The notes under the pieces: generated by a model
What the model saw: only the letters and a program-made list of their open reading frames with translations
Databases searched by the model: none
Told to the model about the DNA's origin: nothing
Position numbers and translations under genes: made by a program
Origin: Maribacter vaceletii
GTDB taxonomy: Bacteria; Bacteroidota; Bacteroidia; Flavobacteriales; Flavobacteriaceae
Length of the DNA: 64,000 bases
Assembly (NCBI RefSeq): GCF_003634105.1
Contig: NZ_RBIQ01000008.1
Location: 496,001-560,000 of the forward strand
Direction: 5' to 3'
In this document: positions 9,671 through 18,230 of the stretch, piece by piece
How the letters are laid out: each line of letters opens with the position of its first letter
Position numbering within the stretch: position 1 is the first letter of the stretch

Positions 9671-11110
9671 TTAAGCTGTAATTAATTCTTTGTTTTTTTC
9701 TTGCGCTTTTTCTTGTTTCTTATACCCTAATATTTTTAAGAAATCTTCCGATTTTTGCTGAGGGTTAAATAATGTAGTTACCAAATTCCCATCTGTATCT
9801 TTATCTATTAATATATGTTTTGGTTGCGGAATTAAGCAATGTTGTAAACCACCATACCCTCCAATAGTTTCTTGGTATGCTCCTGTATTAAAGAATCCTA
9901 TATAAAGAGGCTTATCTCTCTTGTATTTAGGTAAATAAATTGCATTACGGTTTTGTTCACTATTATAATAATCATCACTATCACAAGTTAAACCACCTAA
10001 TAAAACACGCTCGTACTCATCATCCCAACGGTTAATTGGTAGCATTATAAAGCGTTTATTTATTGCCCATGTATCTGGTAAAGTGGTTATGAAAGAAGAG
10101 TCTATCATATTCCATTTTTCTCTATCGTTTTGTTGCTTTTGGTATAATATCTCATAAATAGCACCTCCGCTTTCCCCTACTGTAAAGCTTCCGAACTCTG
10201 TAAATATGTTAGGAACAGGAACATCTGCCTCTGCGCATGCTACATTAATTTGATTAATTATTTCATCAATCATATATTGATAATCATACTCAAAAGCCAA
10301 AGAGTTTTTAATAGGAAAACCTCCACCAATATTTAAACTATCTAAAGACGGGCATATTTTTTTAAGTCTCGTATACACTTTTAAACATTTTACTAGCTCA
10401 TTCCAGTAATATGCATTATCACGAATACCCGTGTTTATAAAAAAATGAAGCATTTTAAGCTCTACTTTATCATTATCCTTTATCTGATTTTCATAAAAAG
10501 GCACAATATTCTTATATCCTATTCCCAGGCGAGAGGTATAGAACTCAAACTTTGGTTCTTCTTCTGAGGCAATACGAATACCTATTTTAAAGGTGTCTTT
10601 TATCTCTTCGGATAGTAAATCTATTTCTTCATAATTATCTATAATAGGGATACAATTGCTATGGCCACTATTTATTAATCTTGCAATGTTTTCTATATAC
10701 TGCGTACGTTTAAAACCGTTACATATTACATAAGCATCCTTATGTAACTTACCGTCTTGTTTTAATTGTTCTACAATATCAATATCAAAAGCAGAAGAGG
10801 TTTCTATATGAATATTATTCTTTAAAGCCTCATGCAAAATATGTTGAAAATGAGAGCTTTTAGTACAATAACAATAGTTATATTTTCCTTTATATTTATT
10901 TTTTTCTATCGCATTTGCGAACCATAGTTTTGCCCTATTAATATTCTCCGATATTTTAGGTAAATATGTGAATTTTAAAGGGCTACCATACTTTGCAACT
11001 AGCTCATTTAAAGGAATGTTATGAAATTTTAAACTTTCGTTTTCTACGCTAAATTCCTCTTGTGGAAACTCGTAGGTTTGGTTAATTAAGTCACTATACT
11101 TAGTGTTCAT
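9671..11110 (-). CDS. speA: PLP-dependent arginine decarboxylase (short Bacteroidota type)
   Basis: 479-aa fold-III decarboxylase that makes agmatine from arginine, the first step of the operon. Lys84 in YCYCTKSSHF is the probable PLP Schiff-base lysine. The glycine-rich phosphate loop is LNIGGGFP, the motif TEFGSFTVGESGGAIYE follows, and the active-site cysteine motif is LTCDSDDY. It is shorter than the enterobacterial SpeA (about 630-660 aa, from family knowledge), lacking its inserted domains. The gene leads the operon, and the 445 bp upstream hold a possible 57-codon ORF that may affect its expression. Confidence 0.9.
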   Translation of the reverse strand: MNTKYSDLINQTYEFPQEEFSVENESLKFHNIPLNELVAKYGSPLKFTYLPKISENINRAKLWFANAIEKNKYKGKYNYCYCTKSSHFQHILHEALKNNIHIETSSAFDIDIVEQLKQDGKLHKDAYVICNGFKRTQYIENIARLINSGHSNCIPIIDNYEEIDLLSEEIKDTFKIGIRIASEEEPKFEFYTSRLGIGYKNIVPFYENQIKDNDKVELKMLHFFINTGIRDNAYYWNELVKCLKVYTRLKKICPSLDSLNIGGGFPIKNSLAFEYDYQYMIDEIINQINVACAEADVPVPNIFTEFGSFTVGESGGAIYEILYQKQQNDREKWNMIDSSFITTLPDTWAINKRFIMLPINRWDDEYERVLLGGLTCDSDDYYNSEQNRNAIYLPKYKRDKPLYIGFFNTGAYQETIGGYGGLQHCLIPQPKHILIDKDTDGNLVTTLFNPQQKSEDFLKILGYKKQEKAQEKNKELITA

Positions 11111-11196
11111 TTAATAAAATAATTAAAAAATAAAAAATATGAGATAGGGTAATAGGTGTGCCTATTACAGAATAAAAAGTAAAATGATGTAGTAGA

Positions 11197-11370
11197 TCAA
11201 ATAATAATCTGTTCCCTAGTTGTGGGAATAAAGAAGTAGTTGTGCTGGCTTTGCACAATTGTAATATTACCTTCGGAAGTTAGCTTTAAAATTCGGCTAC
11301 CTATCTGATAAGCTACTTTGGGTTTTGACTTCCTAAACTCCCAAAGTCCGAACACAGAAACACATTTCAT
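11197..11370 (-). CDS. Possible small protein or leader ORF upstream of speA (57 aa)
   Basis: An uninterrupted ATG-to-TGA frame of 58 codons, starting MKCVSVFGLWEFRKSKP and ending TTREQIII, lies between speA and the next upstream gene and stops 86 bp before the speA ATG. It is too short for default gene callers. The composition is less AT-biased than the surrounding spacer, which suggests coding or structured RNA. I do not recognise a family. It could be a real small protein, a regulatory leader peptide for the polyamine operon, or a chance ORF. The rest of the spacer (11371-11555) is A/T-rich with no feature I can name. Confidence 0.35.
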   Translation of the reverse strand: MKCVSVFGLWEFRKSKPKVAYQIGSRILKLTSEGNITIVQSQHNYFFIPTTREQIII

Positions 11371-11555
11371 AATGCTCAGCTAAATGCTAAATGCAAATTC
11401 AATCTTATGCTGAATTGTACAGGACAAATGAAATCAAAAAAAATGAAAAAACAACTTTTTTTATAAAAAAAAGCTAAAACAAAAACAATAATTACATAAA
11501 CACCTAAAAAAAAGAAAGTTACAACTTGTTTAAAATCTATAAAGCTATATTATTA

Positions 11556-12836
11556 TTAATCAAAATTATCTAAATATATATTTCCGGTAGTTAAATCTTT
11601 AATTTCAAGATAATCTAACATCCCTGAGCCTTTAAAAGAATTTTCTATTCCTATAATATCCCCATTAGGATTGGTGTAATTTCCTTTGTAAATCTCCACA
11701 TTGTTTACATAAACATTTACATTTTTTTTAAGAACTTTTATAAATAAAGTATTCCATTCTTCTGGGTTTATCTTAAAATCTGATAAGTTTTCATGATTTC
11801 CATTAATTGTATTTTCTCCAAATTTTAATCCTGAAAATTGAGAGCAACCTGTTTCCATTAATTTTATATTATTCTTATTATTTTCACAATACAATCGTAA
11901 AATAAAATCGTAACAAGTAATACCTCCAAATGCTTTGGCATTTTTAAATTTGGTTTTTAATGTAAAATTATCCCCATCTATATTAAATTTCTTAAAAATC
12001 CTATTTACCAAATAATAAACTGGAGGTACTTTTATTCCATTTTGCTTCATTTCATTTGGAGAATAATACAAATAATCTTTTGTCGTATTCTTAGGCATTT
12101 TGTTATCCATCCAATACCTACCAATATAACCTTCATCTATTAAATAACTATTCCAACCTTTGGACATTGCTAATATATTTTTAGTTTTTAAAGTGTCTAG
12201 ATTGTCTTTTACTAACATTTGATAATAGCCCGGAATTTGGTAGGTAAAATTATATGCAAACTTGTTCTTATTTAGTTTTATTATTTGATCTCCCATTACA
12301 GGGTGCTTAAAATCATAATCTATATAAATACTTTCAGAACTATTTTTTGAAAAATCATAATTAGCTTGTACCGTAAAAGGTACCGTACCTACAGAGTCTT
12401 TCAAAGCAAATAGAAAAGGCTCTTCTACTTTATCTTTTATATGTTCTTTGCTTTTAACACTATAAACTACAAAAACTATTGCGCCAATTAATAAGGGAAT
12501 TATATAGATTAACTTCCCTTTATTTTTGCTAGTAACAGTATCTTCATATTTATAAATGTTTTCTTTATGATTTTTAATAAAATCTTCCCATGAGGCGTAT
12601 CCCAAAAATTTAGATAATGCATTTTTAGTAGCCTGTTGCGGATTGTAATGCTCTTTATACTTTATCTTCCCAAATAATCTTTTTAAAGTATGCGGACTTA
12701 TAGATATTTCTGATGCATTAGAAATAGTATCTGCCAGTTTTATAAAATCTGATTCTTTCCATAAAGAAGATTTTTTCCATTTTAATTTCTTCTCTACTTG
12801 AGATAAACAATAGTTTAAATAATCTTGTTCTGTCAT
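11556..12836 (-). CDS. Membrane-tethered regulator: N-terminal DNA-binding-like domain, TM helix, extracytoplasmic LamG-like domain
   Basis: About 426 aa. I place the start at the internal ATG giving MTEQDYLNYCLSQ (12836); a frame extension to 12878 exists but looks unrelated. Residues about 1-110 are helical and basic (FIKLADTISNASEISISPHT, then LKRLFGK, then ALSKFLGYASWEDF), like the N-terminal HTH-type domain of flavobacterial one-component regulators. One membrane helix follows (LIYIIPLLIGAIVFVVYSV). A PKD-like segment and a concanavalin/LamG-like domain make up the outer part, with an NVYVNNVEIYKG strand near the end. It is divergent from the DUF5107 gene, whose product or substrate it may sense. 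The regulatory role is inferred from architecture. Confidence 0.75.
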   Translation of the reverse strand: MTEQDYLNYCLSQVEKKLKWKKSSLWKESDFIKLADTISNASEISISPHTLKRLFGKIKYKEHYNPQQATKNALSKFLGYASWEDFIKNHKENIYKYEDTVTSKNKGKLIYIIPLLIGAIVFVVYSVKSKEHIKDKVEEPFLFALKDSVGTVPFTVQANYDFSKNSSESIYIDYDFKHPVMGDQIIKLNKNKFAYNFTYQIPGYYQMLVKDNLDTLKTKNILAMSKGWNSYLIDEGYIGRYWMDNKMPKNTTKDYLYYSPNEMKQNGIKVPPVYYLVNRIFKKFNIDGDNFTLKTKFKNAKAFGGITCYDFILRLYCENNKNNIKLMETGCSQFSGLKFGENTINGNHENLSDFKINPEEWNTLFIKVLKKNVNVYVNNVEIYKGNYTNPNGDIIGIENSFKGSGMLDYLEIKDLTTGNIYLDNFD

Positions 12837-12990
12837 CCCTATATATACTATATGCAAAACTTTGAATAGGTTTTGCATACCTAATTTTTATTTATTTATT
12901 CAATATTCTCTTAAATTTAAAGAAGTATTAATAATTTTTACCTTCAAAAATTGAATTTAACATAATAACCCTTTAAAAAGACTCAATATA

Positions 12991-15900
12991 ATGGAAAAAA
13001 CAGAACGTAATTATTTTACATTTTTTGCTCTCTTTATTTTAATAAGTATTAATAGTCTTTTTGCACAAGTAAGAATGACCGAAGAATCTTGGACGCTACC
13101 AACATATAAAGTTATGCCTTCTGAAAAAGCTCCTATGTTTTTTACAAATGGTAATTTCCAAGGCGCGCAGAGAGTTATTTATCCGTATGCTACTAATGAT
13201 GAAATTTCTGGGGAAAGAACTATGCAAGATTGGAAAGCTCTTATATTAGAAAATGAGTATATAAAATTAGGTATTACTCCTGAAATTGGTGGTAAATTAT
13301 ATTACGCTACAGATAAAACCAATGACTACAATTATATTTATAAAAATAATGAGGTAAAACCTGGTAATATAGGAATGACAGGTGCATGGGTTTCTGGAGG
13401 AATAGAATGGTGTGTTTTACACCATCACAGAGCATCTACTTTTCTACCTATGGATTATGATTTAGTTAAAAATAAAGATGGTAGTAAAACAATTTTTATA
13501 GGAGAAACAGAACCAAGACATAGAATGCGATGGAATGTAGGCATAACAGTATCTCCTGGCAAATCTTATTTTGAAGCAGAAGTGTCTATTTACAACCCTA
13601 CACCTTACACTCATAATTTTTTATATTGGGCAAATGTTGCTGCGCATACCAACAATACATACCAAACTATATTTCCGCCAAGTGTTGAATTTGTTACTTT
13701 TCATCAAAAAAATCAGTTTACAAGGTGGCCTATTTCTAATGATATTTATAGAGGACAAGATTTTACAAAAGGAGTAGATATAAGTAGGTGGAAAAATGTT
13801 AAAGAACATGCTTCGTTTTTTGCTCATGATTTAAAAGAGGATTTTATGGGAGGTTATGACCATGGAAAAAATAGTGGAACAGTACATATTGGCGACCATA
13901 ATATTGTAAAAGGTGCTAAACTTTGGGAATGGGGCTCAGGAAAAGTAGGACAAAATACAGAGGGAAAATTAACAGAAACTAGTGGCCCATATGTAGAAAT
14001 TATGGTTGGTGCATTTTCTGACAACCAACCAGACTATACTTGGATAAGACCATATGAAGTAAAAAAATGGAAACAATACTGGTATCCTGTTAAAGACATT
14101 GAAGGTTTTAAAAACGCAAATCTTAATGCTGCCGTTAATTTAGAGCAAAGAGAAAATAATACAATTTTCTTGGGGTATCATTCCACCCAAAAAGTAAAAA
14201 ATGCTAGAATTACTTTAAAAAATGGAAACCAAGTAGTATTAGAAAAAGACATACTAATTTCTCCTGAAAAAGCATTTACAGAAAAAATTAAAATAAATTC
14301 CGAATATAAATTTACAAACCTATATACGGAACTAAAAGATTTGGACACTGATTTTGTAATTATATCCTATAAACCAAAAGATCCTAAAAACACTAAAAAC
14401 CTACCTCCTGTTGTTACGCCTCCTGCTGCTCCAGAAGATATTACTAGTGTAGAAGAATTGTTTATTGTAGGTAATAGAATGGAACAATTTTATAAAACTG
14501 CAAACGGAGGAGAAACCCCCTATTATAAAGAAGCTCTTAAAAGAGACCCCAATCATACCAAAACAAATATCGCAATTGGAAATAAATTACTTAAAAATGG
14601 GGATTATACTACTGCAAGAACTTATTTTTCTAGAGCTATAAAAAGACAAACAAACAACTATACAAGACCGTCTAACGGAGAAGGATTGTATTTACAAGGT
14701 ATAACATTAAAAAAACTAGGATTATATGAAGAAGCTATTGATACGCTTTATAGAGCAACTTGGGATAATGCTTATTTTTCTGCAGCATTTTTTGAATTAG
14801 CTCAAATATCTTCTATAAATAAAAACTACAAAAAGGGTCTTAAAGAAATTAATGAAGCTATTTCTAGTAATACAAAAAACACTAGATTATATGGCTTAAA
14901 ATCTGCTATTCAAAGAAAATTAGGGAATTATAATAGTGCCTTAGAAACATTACAACAAGTGTCTAATATAGACCCACTTAATTTTAGAATACAAAATGAA
15001 CTTTATTTAACAGCCAAAGAAACCAACAAAGAACAAGAAGCTGCTATTTTACTTGCATCTCTAAACAAAAAAATGCGAAACTTTGATCAAAACTATATAG
15101 AATTAGCTGTAGAATATCTTAATGATGGTATGCTAAAAGAATCTGAAGATGTTTTAAAACGATACAAAGGAAAAAATCCTATTTCTATATACTACCTAGG
15201 GTATATACAGGATAAACTTAAAAATAAAGATGCTGCTAAAAAACTATTTAGTGAAGCACAATCTTTATCAGAAGAGGGTATTTTTCCTTATAGACTTGAA
15301 ACTATTGAAGTTTTAAAAAAGGCCATAAAATACAATCCTAATGACGGTAAAGCTTATTACTATTTAGGTAACATTTTATATGACAAACAACCCAAAAAAG
15401 CAATATTACATTGGGAAAACGCAGTGAAAAACGCTCCCAAACTAGCAATGGCACATAGAAATATAGGTTTTGGTTATTACCGCCATTACAAAGATTATCC
15501 TAAAGCTATACTTTCTTATGAAAAAGCAATTACATTAGATAATACAGATGCTGTTTTTTATAATGAATTGGATGTTCTTTATGAATTAAATAATAGTCCT
15601 TTAGAAAAGAGACTTGCAATTTTTGAAGGTAATAATAAATATGTGAAAAATAGAGATGATGCCTTTGTTAGGCAAATGCAAGTACTTACACTAGCAGGAC
15701 AAGCAGATAAGGTGGTAACTTATTTAAAAGATAAAACATTTAGCTATAGAGAGGGAACCTCTAGAGTTCGTGAAAATATTATAGATGCACAATTGTCTTT
15801 AGGAATTAAATTTTATAAAGCTAAAAACTACAAAAAAGCATTAGAACATTTTTTATTAGCACAAGTACCAGATGAGGCTGCTGGTAGAGCAAAGTTTGGA

Positions 15901-16332
15901 AATAGAGAAATACAGGTTAATTACTTTATAGGTTTAGCTTATGAAGCCCTAAGCAATACTATAGAGGCCAAAATATTTTATACGCTATCTACTAAGGTAG
16001 AGAGTGTAAAAAACAAAAAACAAAGAAGTGGTTTTATGAGTTATTATGAAGGGTTAAGCTTTTTAAAACTAGGAAACAAAGCTAAAGCAAATGAAATTTT
16101 TAACTCTCTTGTTACTAATGGAGACAAACAACTTAATTTTAATTCTGATGAGAATAGTTACTTTCAAATCTTTGGAGAAAAAGATAGTGAAAACACAAAA
16201 AAATCTTTAGCATATACAATGAGAGGTCTTGGATACAAAGGTCTAAACAAGAAAAAACAAGCAAAAGAAGATTTAAAGAAAGCCACTGAAATATCTGTAA
16301 GTAATTTGTGGGCAGGTCTTGAGTTAGAATAA
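12991..16332 (+). CDS. Exported DUF5107 and tetratricopeptide-repeat protein
   Basis: 1113 aa with a signal peptide (hydrophobic stretch ending NSLFAQ). Residues about 30-430 form the DUF5107 domain, a galactose-mutarotase-like beta-sandwich region rich in aromatic residues (GAWVSGGIEWCVLHHHRAST). Residues about 470-1113 are TPR repeats, for example ALKRDPNHTKTNIAIGNKLL and GKAYYYLGNILY. DUF5107 proteins are common in glycan-utilisation loci and probably bind or process carbohydrate, but no reaction is established that I know of. The gene is monocistronic and divergent from the membrane regulator at 11556-12836. Confidence 0.88.
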   Translation: MEKTERNYFTFFALFILISINSLFAQVRMTEESWTLPTYKVMPSEKAPMFFTNGNFQGAQRVIYPYATNDEISGERTMQDWKALILENEYIKLGITPEIGGKLYYATDKTNDYNYIYKNNEVKPGNIGMTGAWVSGGIEWCVLHHHRASTFLPMDYDLVKNKDGSKTIFIGETEPRHRMRWNVGITVSPGKSYFEAEVSIYNPTPYTHNFLYWANVAAHTNNTYQTIFPPSVEFVTFHQKNQFTRWPISNDIYRGQDFTKGVDISRWKNVKEHASFFAHDLKEDFMGGYDHGKNSGTVHIGDHNIVKGAKLWEWGSGKVGQNTEGKLTETSGPYVEIMVGAFSDNQPDYTWIRPYEVKKWKQYWYPVKDIEGFKNANLNAAVNLEQRENNTIFLGYHSTQKVKNARITLKNGNQVVLEKDILISPEKAFTEKIKINSEYKFTNLYTELKDLDTDFVIISYKPKDPKNTKNLPPVVTPPAAPEDITSVEELFIVGNRMEQFYKTANGGETPYYKEALKRDPNHTKTNIAIGNKLLKNGDYTTARTYFSRAIKRQTNNYTRPSNGEGLYLQGITLKKLGLYEEAIDTLYRATWDNAYFSAAFFELAQISSINKNYKKGLKEINEAISSNTKNTRLYGLKSAIQRKLGNYNSALETLQQVSNIDPLNFRIQNELYLTAKETNKEQEAAILLASLNKKMRNFDQNYIELAVEYLNDGMLKESEDVLKRYKGKNPISIYYLGYIQDKLKNKDAAKKLFSEAQSLSEEGIFPYRLETIEVLKKAIKYNPNDGKAYYYLGNILYDKQPKKAILHWENAVKNAPKLAMAHRNIGFGYYRHYKDYPKAILSYEKAITLDNTDAVFYNELDVLYELNNSPLEKRLAIFEGNNKYVKNRDDAFVRQMQVLTLAGQADKVVTYLKDKTFSYREGTSRVRENIIDAQLSLGIKFYKAKNYKKALEHFLLAQVPDEAAGRAKFGNREIQVNYFIGLAYEALSNTIEAKIFYTLSTKVESVKNKKQRSGFMSYYEGLSFLKLGNKAKANEIFNSLVTNGDKQLNFNSDENSYFQIFGEKDSENTKKSLAYTMRGLGYKGLNKKKQAKEDLKKATEISVSNLWAGLELE

Positions 16333-16446
16333 TTTTTTTCTCAATTACAAAAATAATCTTACATATTTAGAACATTAATTATAGAATCACTTAAAAAATT
16401 AGAAAATATTTATGATTTAAAAGCTTAAAAATTGAATCTGTAGTCA

Positions 16447-16454
16447 TAGCTTTG
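16447..16454 (+). promoter_or_regulatory. -7 promoter element before the small multidrug-export-like gene
   Basis: TAGCTTTG matches TAnnTTTG. It overlaps the most upstream in-frame TTG (16452), so translation should begin further downstream; the next start-like codon is TTG at 16482. Confidence 0.45.
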
Positions 16455-16481
16455 TACGTTATTTTTAAAACTACATTTTCT

Positions 16482-16940
16482 TTGATACAAGATTATATCA
16501 TAGCATTCTTATGGAGTATCTCCCCTTTTGGAGAAGCTAAAGTTGGTATTCCCTATGGTTTATTAAATGGGTTAGACAAATATTTAGTATTTGTAATTTG
16601 TTTTGCTGCTAATGTGTTTGTTTTTCCTTTAATGTTTTTCTTTCTAGAAAAAATAAATAAATATTTATTACGCATGCATTTCTACAAAAAATCTGCTTTA
16701 TATGTTGCCCGTAAAGCAAAAGTGGGTTCTGGAGATAAAATAAAAAAATACGGCTTCTGGGGATTAATATTCTTTGTAATGCTACCTATACCTGGCACAG
16801 GAGTTTATGCAGGAAGTATAGCAAGCTATTTATTTAAGATGGAAAAGAAAAGAGCATTTGTTGCTAATACAATTGGTATTTTTATTTCTTCAGTAATTGT
16901 TTGGGCTACAACAATACTTACAATGAAAGGTGTTAATTAA
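16482..16940 (+). CDS. Small multi-drug export family membrane protein (COG2426)
   Basis: About 152 aa and strongly hydrophobic with four or five membrane segments. The family signature SPFGEAKVGIPYG near the N-terminus and LPIPGTGVYAG in the middle identify the COG2426 family, whose transport role is predicted rather than shown. There is no ATG in the first part of the frame. I chose TTG 16482 because the upstream TTG at 16452 lies inside a -7 promoter match; the earlier start remains possible. The stop overlaps the convergent regulator gene by 4 bp. Confidence 0.82.
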   Translation: MIQDYIIAFLWSISPFGEAKVGIPYGLLNGLDKYLVFVICFAANVFVFPLMFFFLEKINKYLLRMHFYKKSALYVARKAKVGSGDKIKKYGFWGLIFFVMLPIPGTGVYAGSIASYLFKMEKKRAFVANTIGIFISSVIVWATTILTMKGVN

Positions 16941-18073
16941 AAAGGCACAACGCATATAGTTTCCTTTTTCATATTTGTTCTATCTTTTCCAAATACCTTA
17001 TAAACAGCAGTAAAATTATCTTTATTTTTTAAATATTTACTAGTAAATACTGCCAAAGAATCTTTATTAGAAAAAAACTCTACCGTAGCTAACACCCCTA
17101 TATCATGATTAGAAAAAAATAAAAATTGCTCTTTAGCATTAAGACTCTTTGATCTAGAAACTATTGCATATTCCATATCAGGAGGTGTGTTTGTTAAATG
17201 TATTACACTATCTTTTTTATTAGGAATATTTACCATTTGTAAAGTAGTATCAGAAATTTTAAAATGTCTATTTTCATTATTAAATAAAGTTGTGAATTTT
17301 TGTCTTCTATGAAAAGGACCAACGTAAATTATATTCCCCTCTTTTAAATCATCATAAGTAGTTTTAGATGCAAAACGTATAGTAAAAGATTTAGTATACT
17401 TAGAAAACACTCTAGATATATTATTTGCTGCATAGGCTCCCATTCCTGTAATATAGGAATAAGGTGAAGGCTTTAATAAGTCTTTATACTTTTTATTTAT
17501 CTCAATAAAATCATAATATTCTGTTGCATTATTAATTTTAAAATCTCTGGTTACTCCTACCCCACCAGTAATCGTTCTGCCATAAAGGCTATAGGCATCT
17601 CCAATAAACATGGTAGTTTTAAAATCGTTTTTAAAATAATCTCTCCAAACTTTAGGAGCATTAAGGAGACTATTATTTACAAAAAAACTTAATAAGACTA
17701 ATAGTAAACCCAAGTATGGTAATACTTGCCAAAAACTAATGCTTTTTGTATTCTTTTTTAGACTAGAAACTTTTACGTACCGTATTCCATACTGTCCTTT
17801 ATCAATAATTAATCTCCATGTGTCCTCTTTCCCTTGAGAAGCATAATAAACTTCTAGCTTTTTTCTTAAATTATAGACATTAACTCGTACTCTAGCATTC
17901 GTTTTATCTGCCTCTAAATTACCTCCAAAAAATTCTATATCTATTATATTTTCTTTTAGGTAACTCCCTTCTAAATCTGCTTGCACTAAATATCTTAATA
18001 AAGCAGAACTCTTAGGTGCTTTTAAGAAAATTTTACTTTGTAATATTTTAGAACTTATCTCTTTTTTATCCAT
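16937..18073 (-). CDS. Membrane-anchored winged-helix regulator
   Basis: 378 aa. Residues about 20-105 resemble an OmpR-type winged-helix domain (ARVRVNVYNLRKKLEVYYAS, then WRLIIDKGQYGIRYVKV). One membrane helix follows (about 117-133, WQVLPYLGLLLVLLSFF). The rest, about 240 aa, would be extracytoplasmic and has no family I recognise. This layout, DNA-binding domain inside and sensor outside, resembles CadC/ToxR-type one-component regulators. It is transcribed divergently from the GH105-propeller lipoprotein gene, and a direct repeat (ACCGTTA twice) lies in the shared promoter region. It probably controls that gene; this is inference. Confidence 0.75.
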   Translation of the reverse strand: MDKKEISSKILQSKIFLKAPKSSALLRYLVQADLEGSYLKENIIDIEFFGGNLEADKTNARVRVNVYNLRKKLEVYYASQGKEDTWRLIIDKGQYGIRYVKVSSLKKNTKSISFWQVLPYLGLLLVLLSFFVNNSLLNAPKVWRDYFKNDFKTTMFIGDAYSLYGRTITGGVGVTRDFKINNATEYYDFIEINKKYKDLLKPSPYSYITGMGAYAANNISRVFSKYTKSFTIRFASKTTYDDLKEGNIIYVGPFHRRQKFTTLFNNENRHFKISDTTLQMVNIPNKKDSVIHLTNTPPDMEYAIVSRSKSLNAKEQFLFFSNHDIGVLATVEFFSNKDSLAVFTSKYLKNKDNFTAVYKVFGKDRTNMKKETICVVPF

Positions 18074-18110
18074 AAAAACTAGTAAAACAGTTATTTACAA
18101 TTAACTTTTA

Positions 18111-18129
18111 ACCGTTATAAGTACCGTTA
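18111..18129. promoter_or_regulatory. Candidate operator: two direct ACCGTTA repeats
   Basis: ACCGTTA occurs at 18111-18117 and again at 18123-18129, 12 bp apart, in the 157-bp divergent gap between the winged-helix regulator and the GH105 lipoprotein gene. OmpR-fold regulators usually bind direct repeats spaced by about one helical turn. A partial third match (GGTTAAAT) lies just downstream. Confidence 0.35.
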
Positions 18130-18230
18130 AATATAGGTTAAATCTAAATACTCTAACAACTTCAATTATATTTAAGACTAGAAATACATTTAGATTACAC
18201 TTACTACATAACTCTTAAATAAATTACCTT

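Noticed and set aside
11161-11400. Possible riboswitch in the speA leader
   Set aside because: I looked for SAM, arginine and other known cores and found none; the conserved-looking part is better explained by a 57-codon frame.
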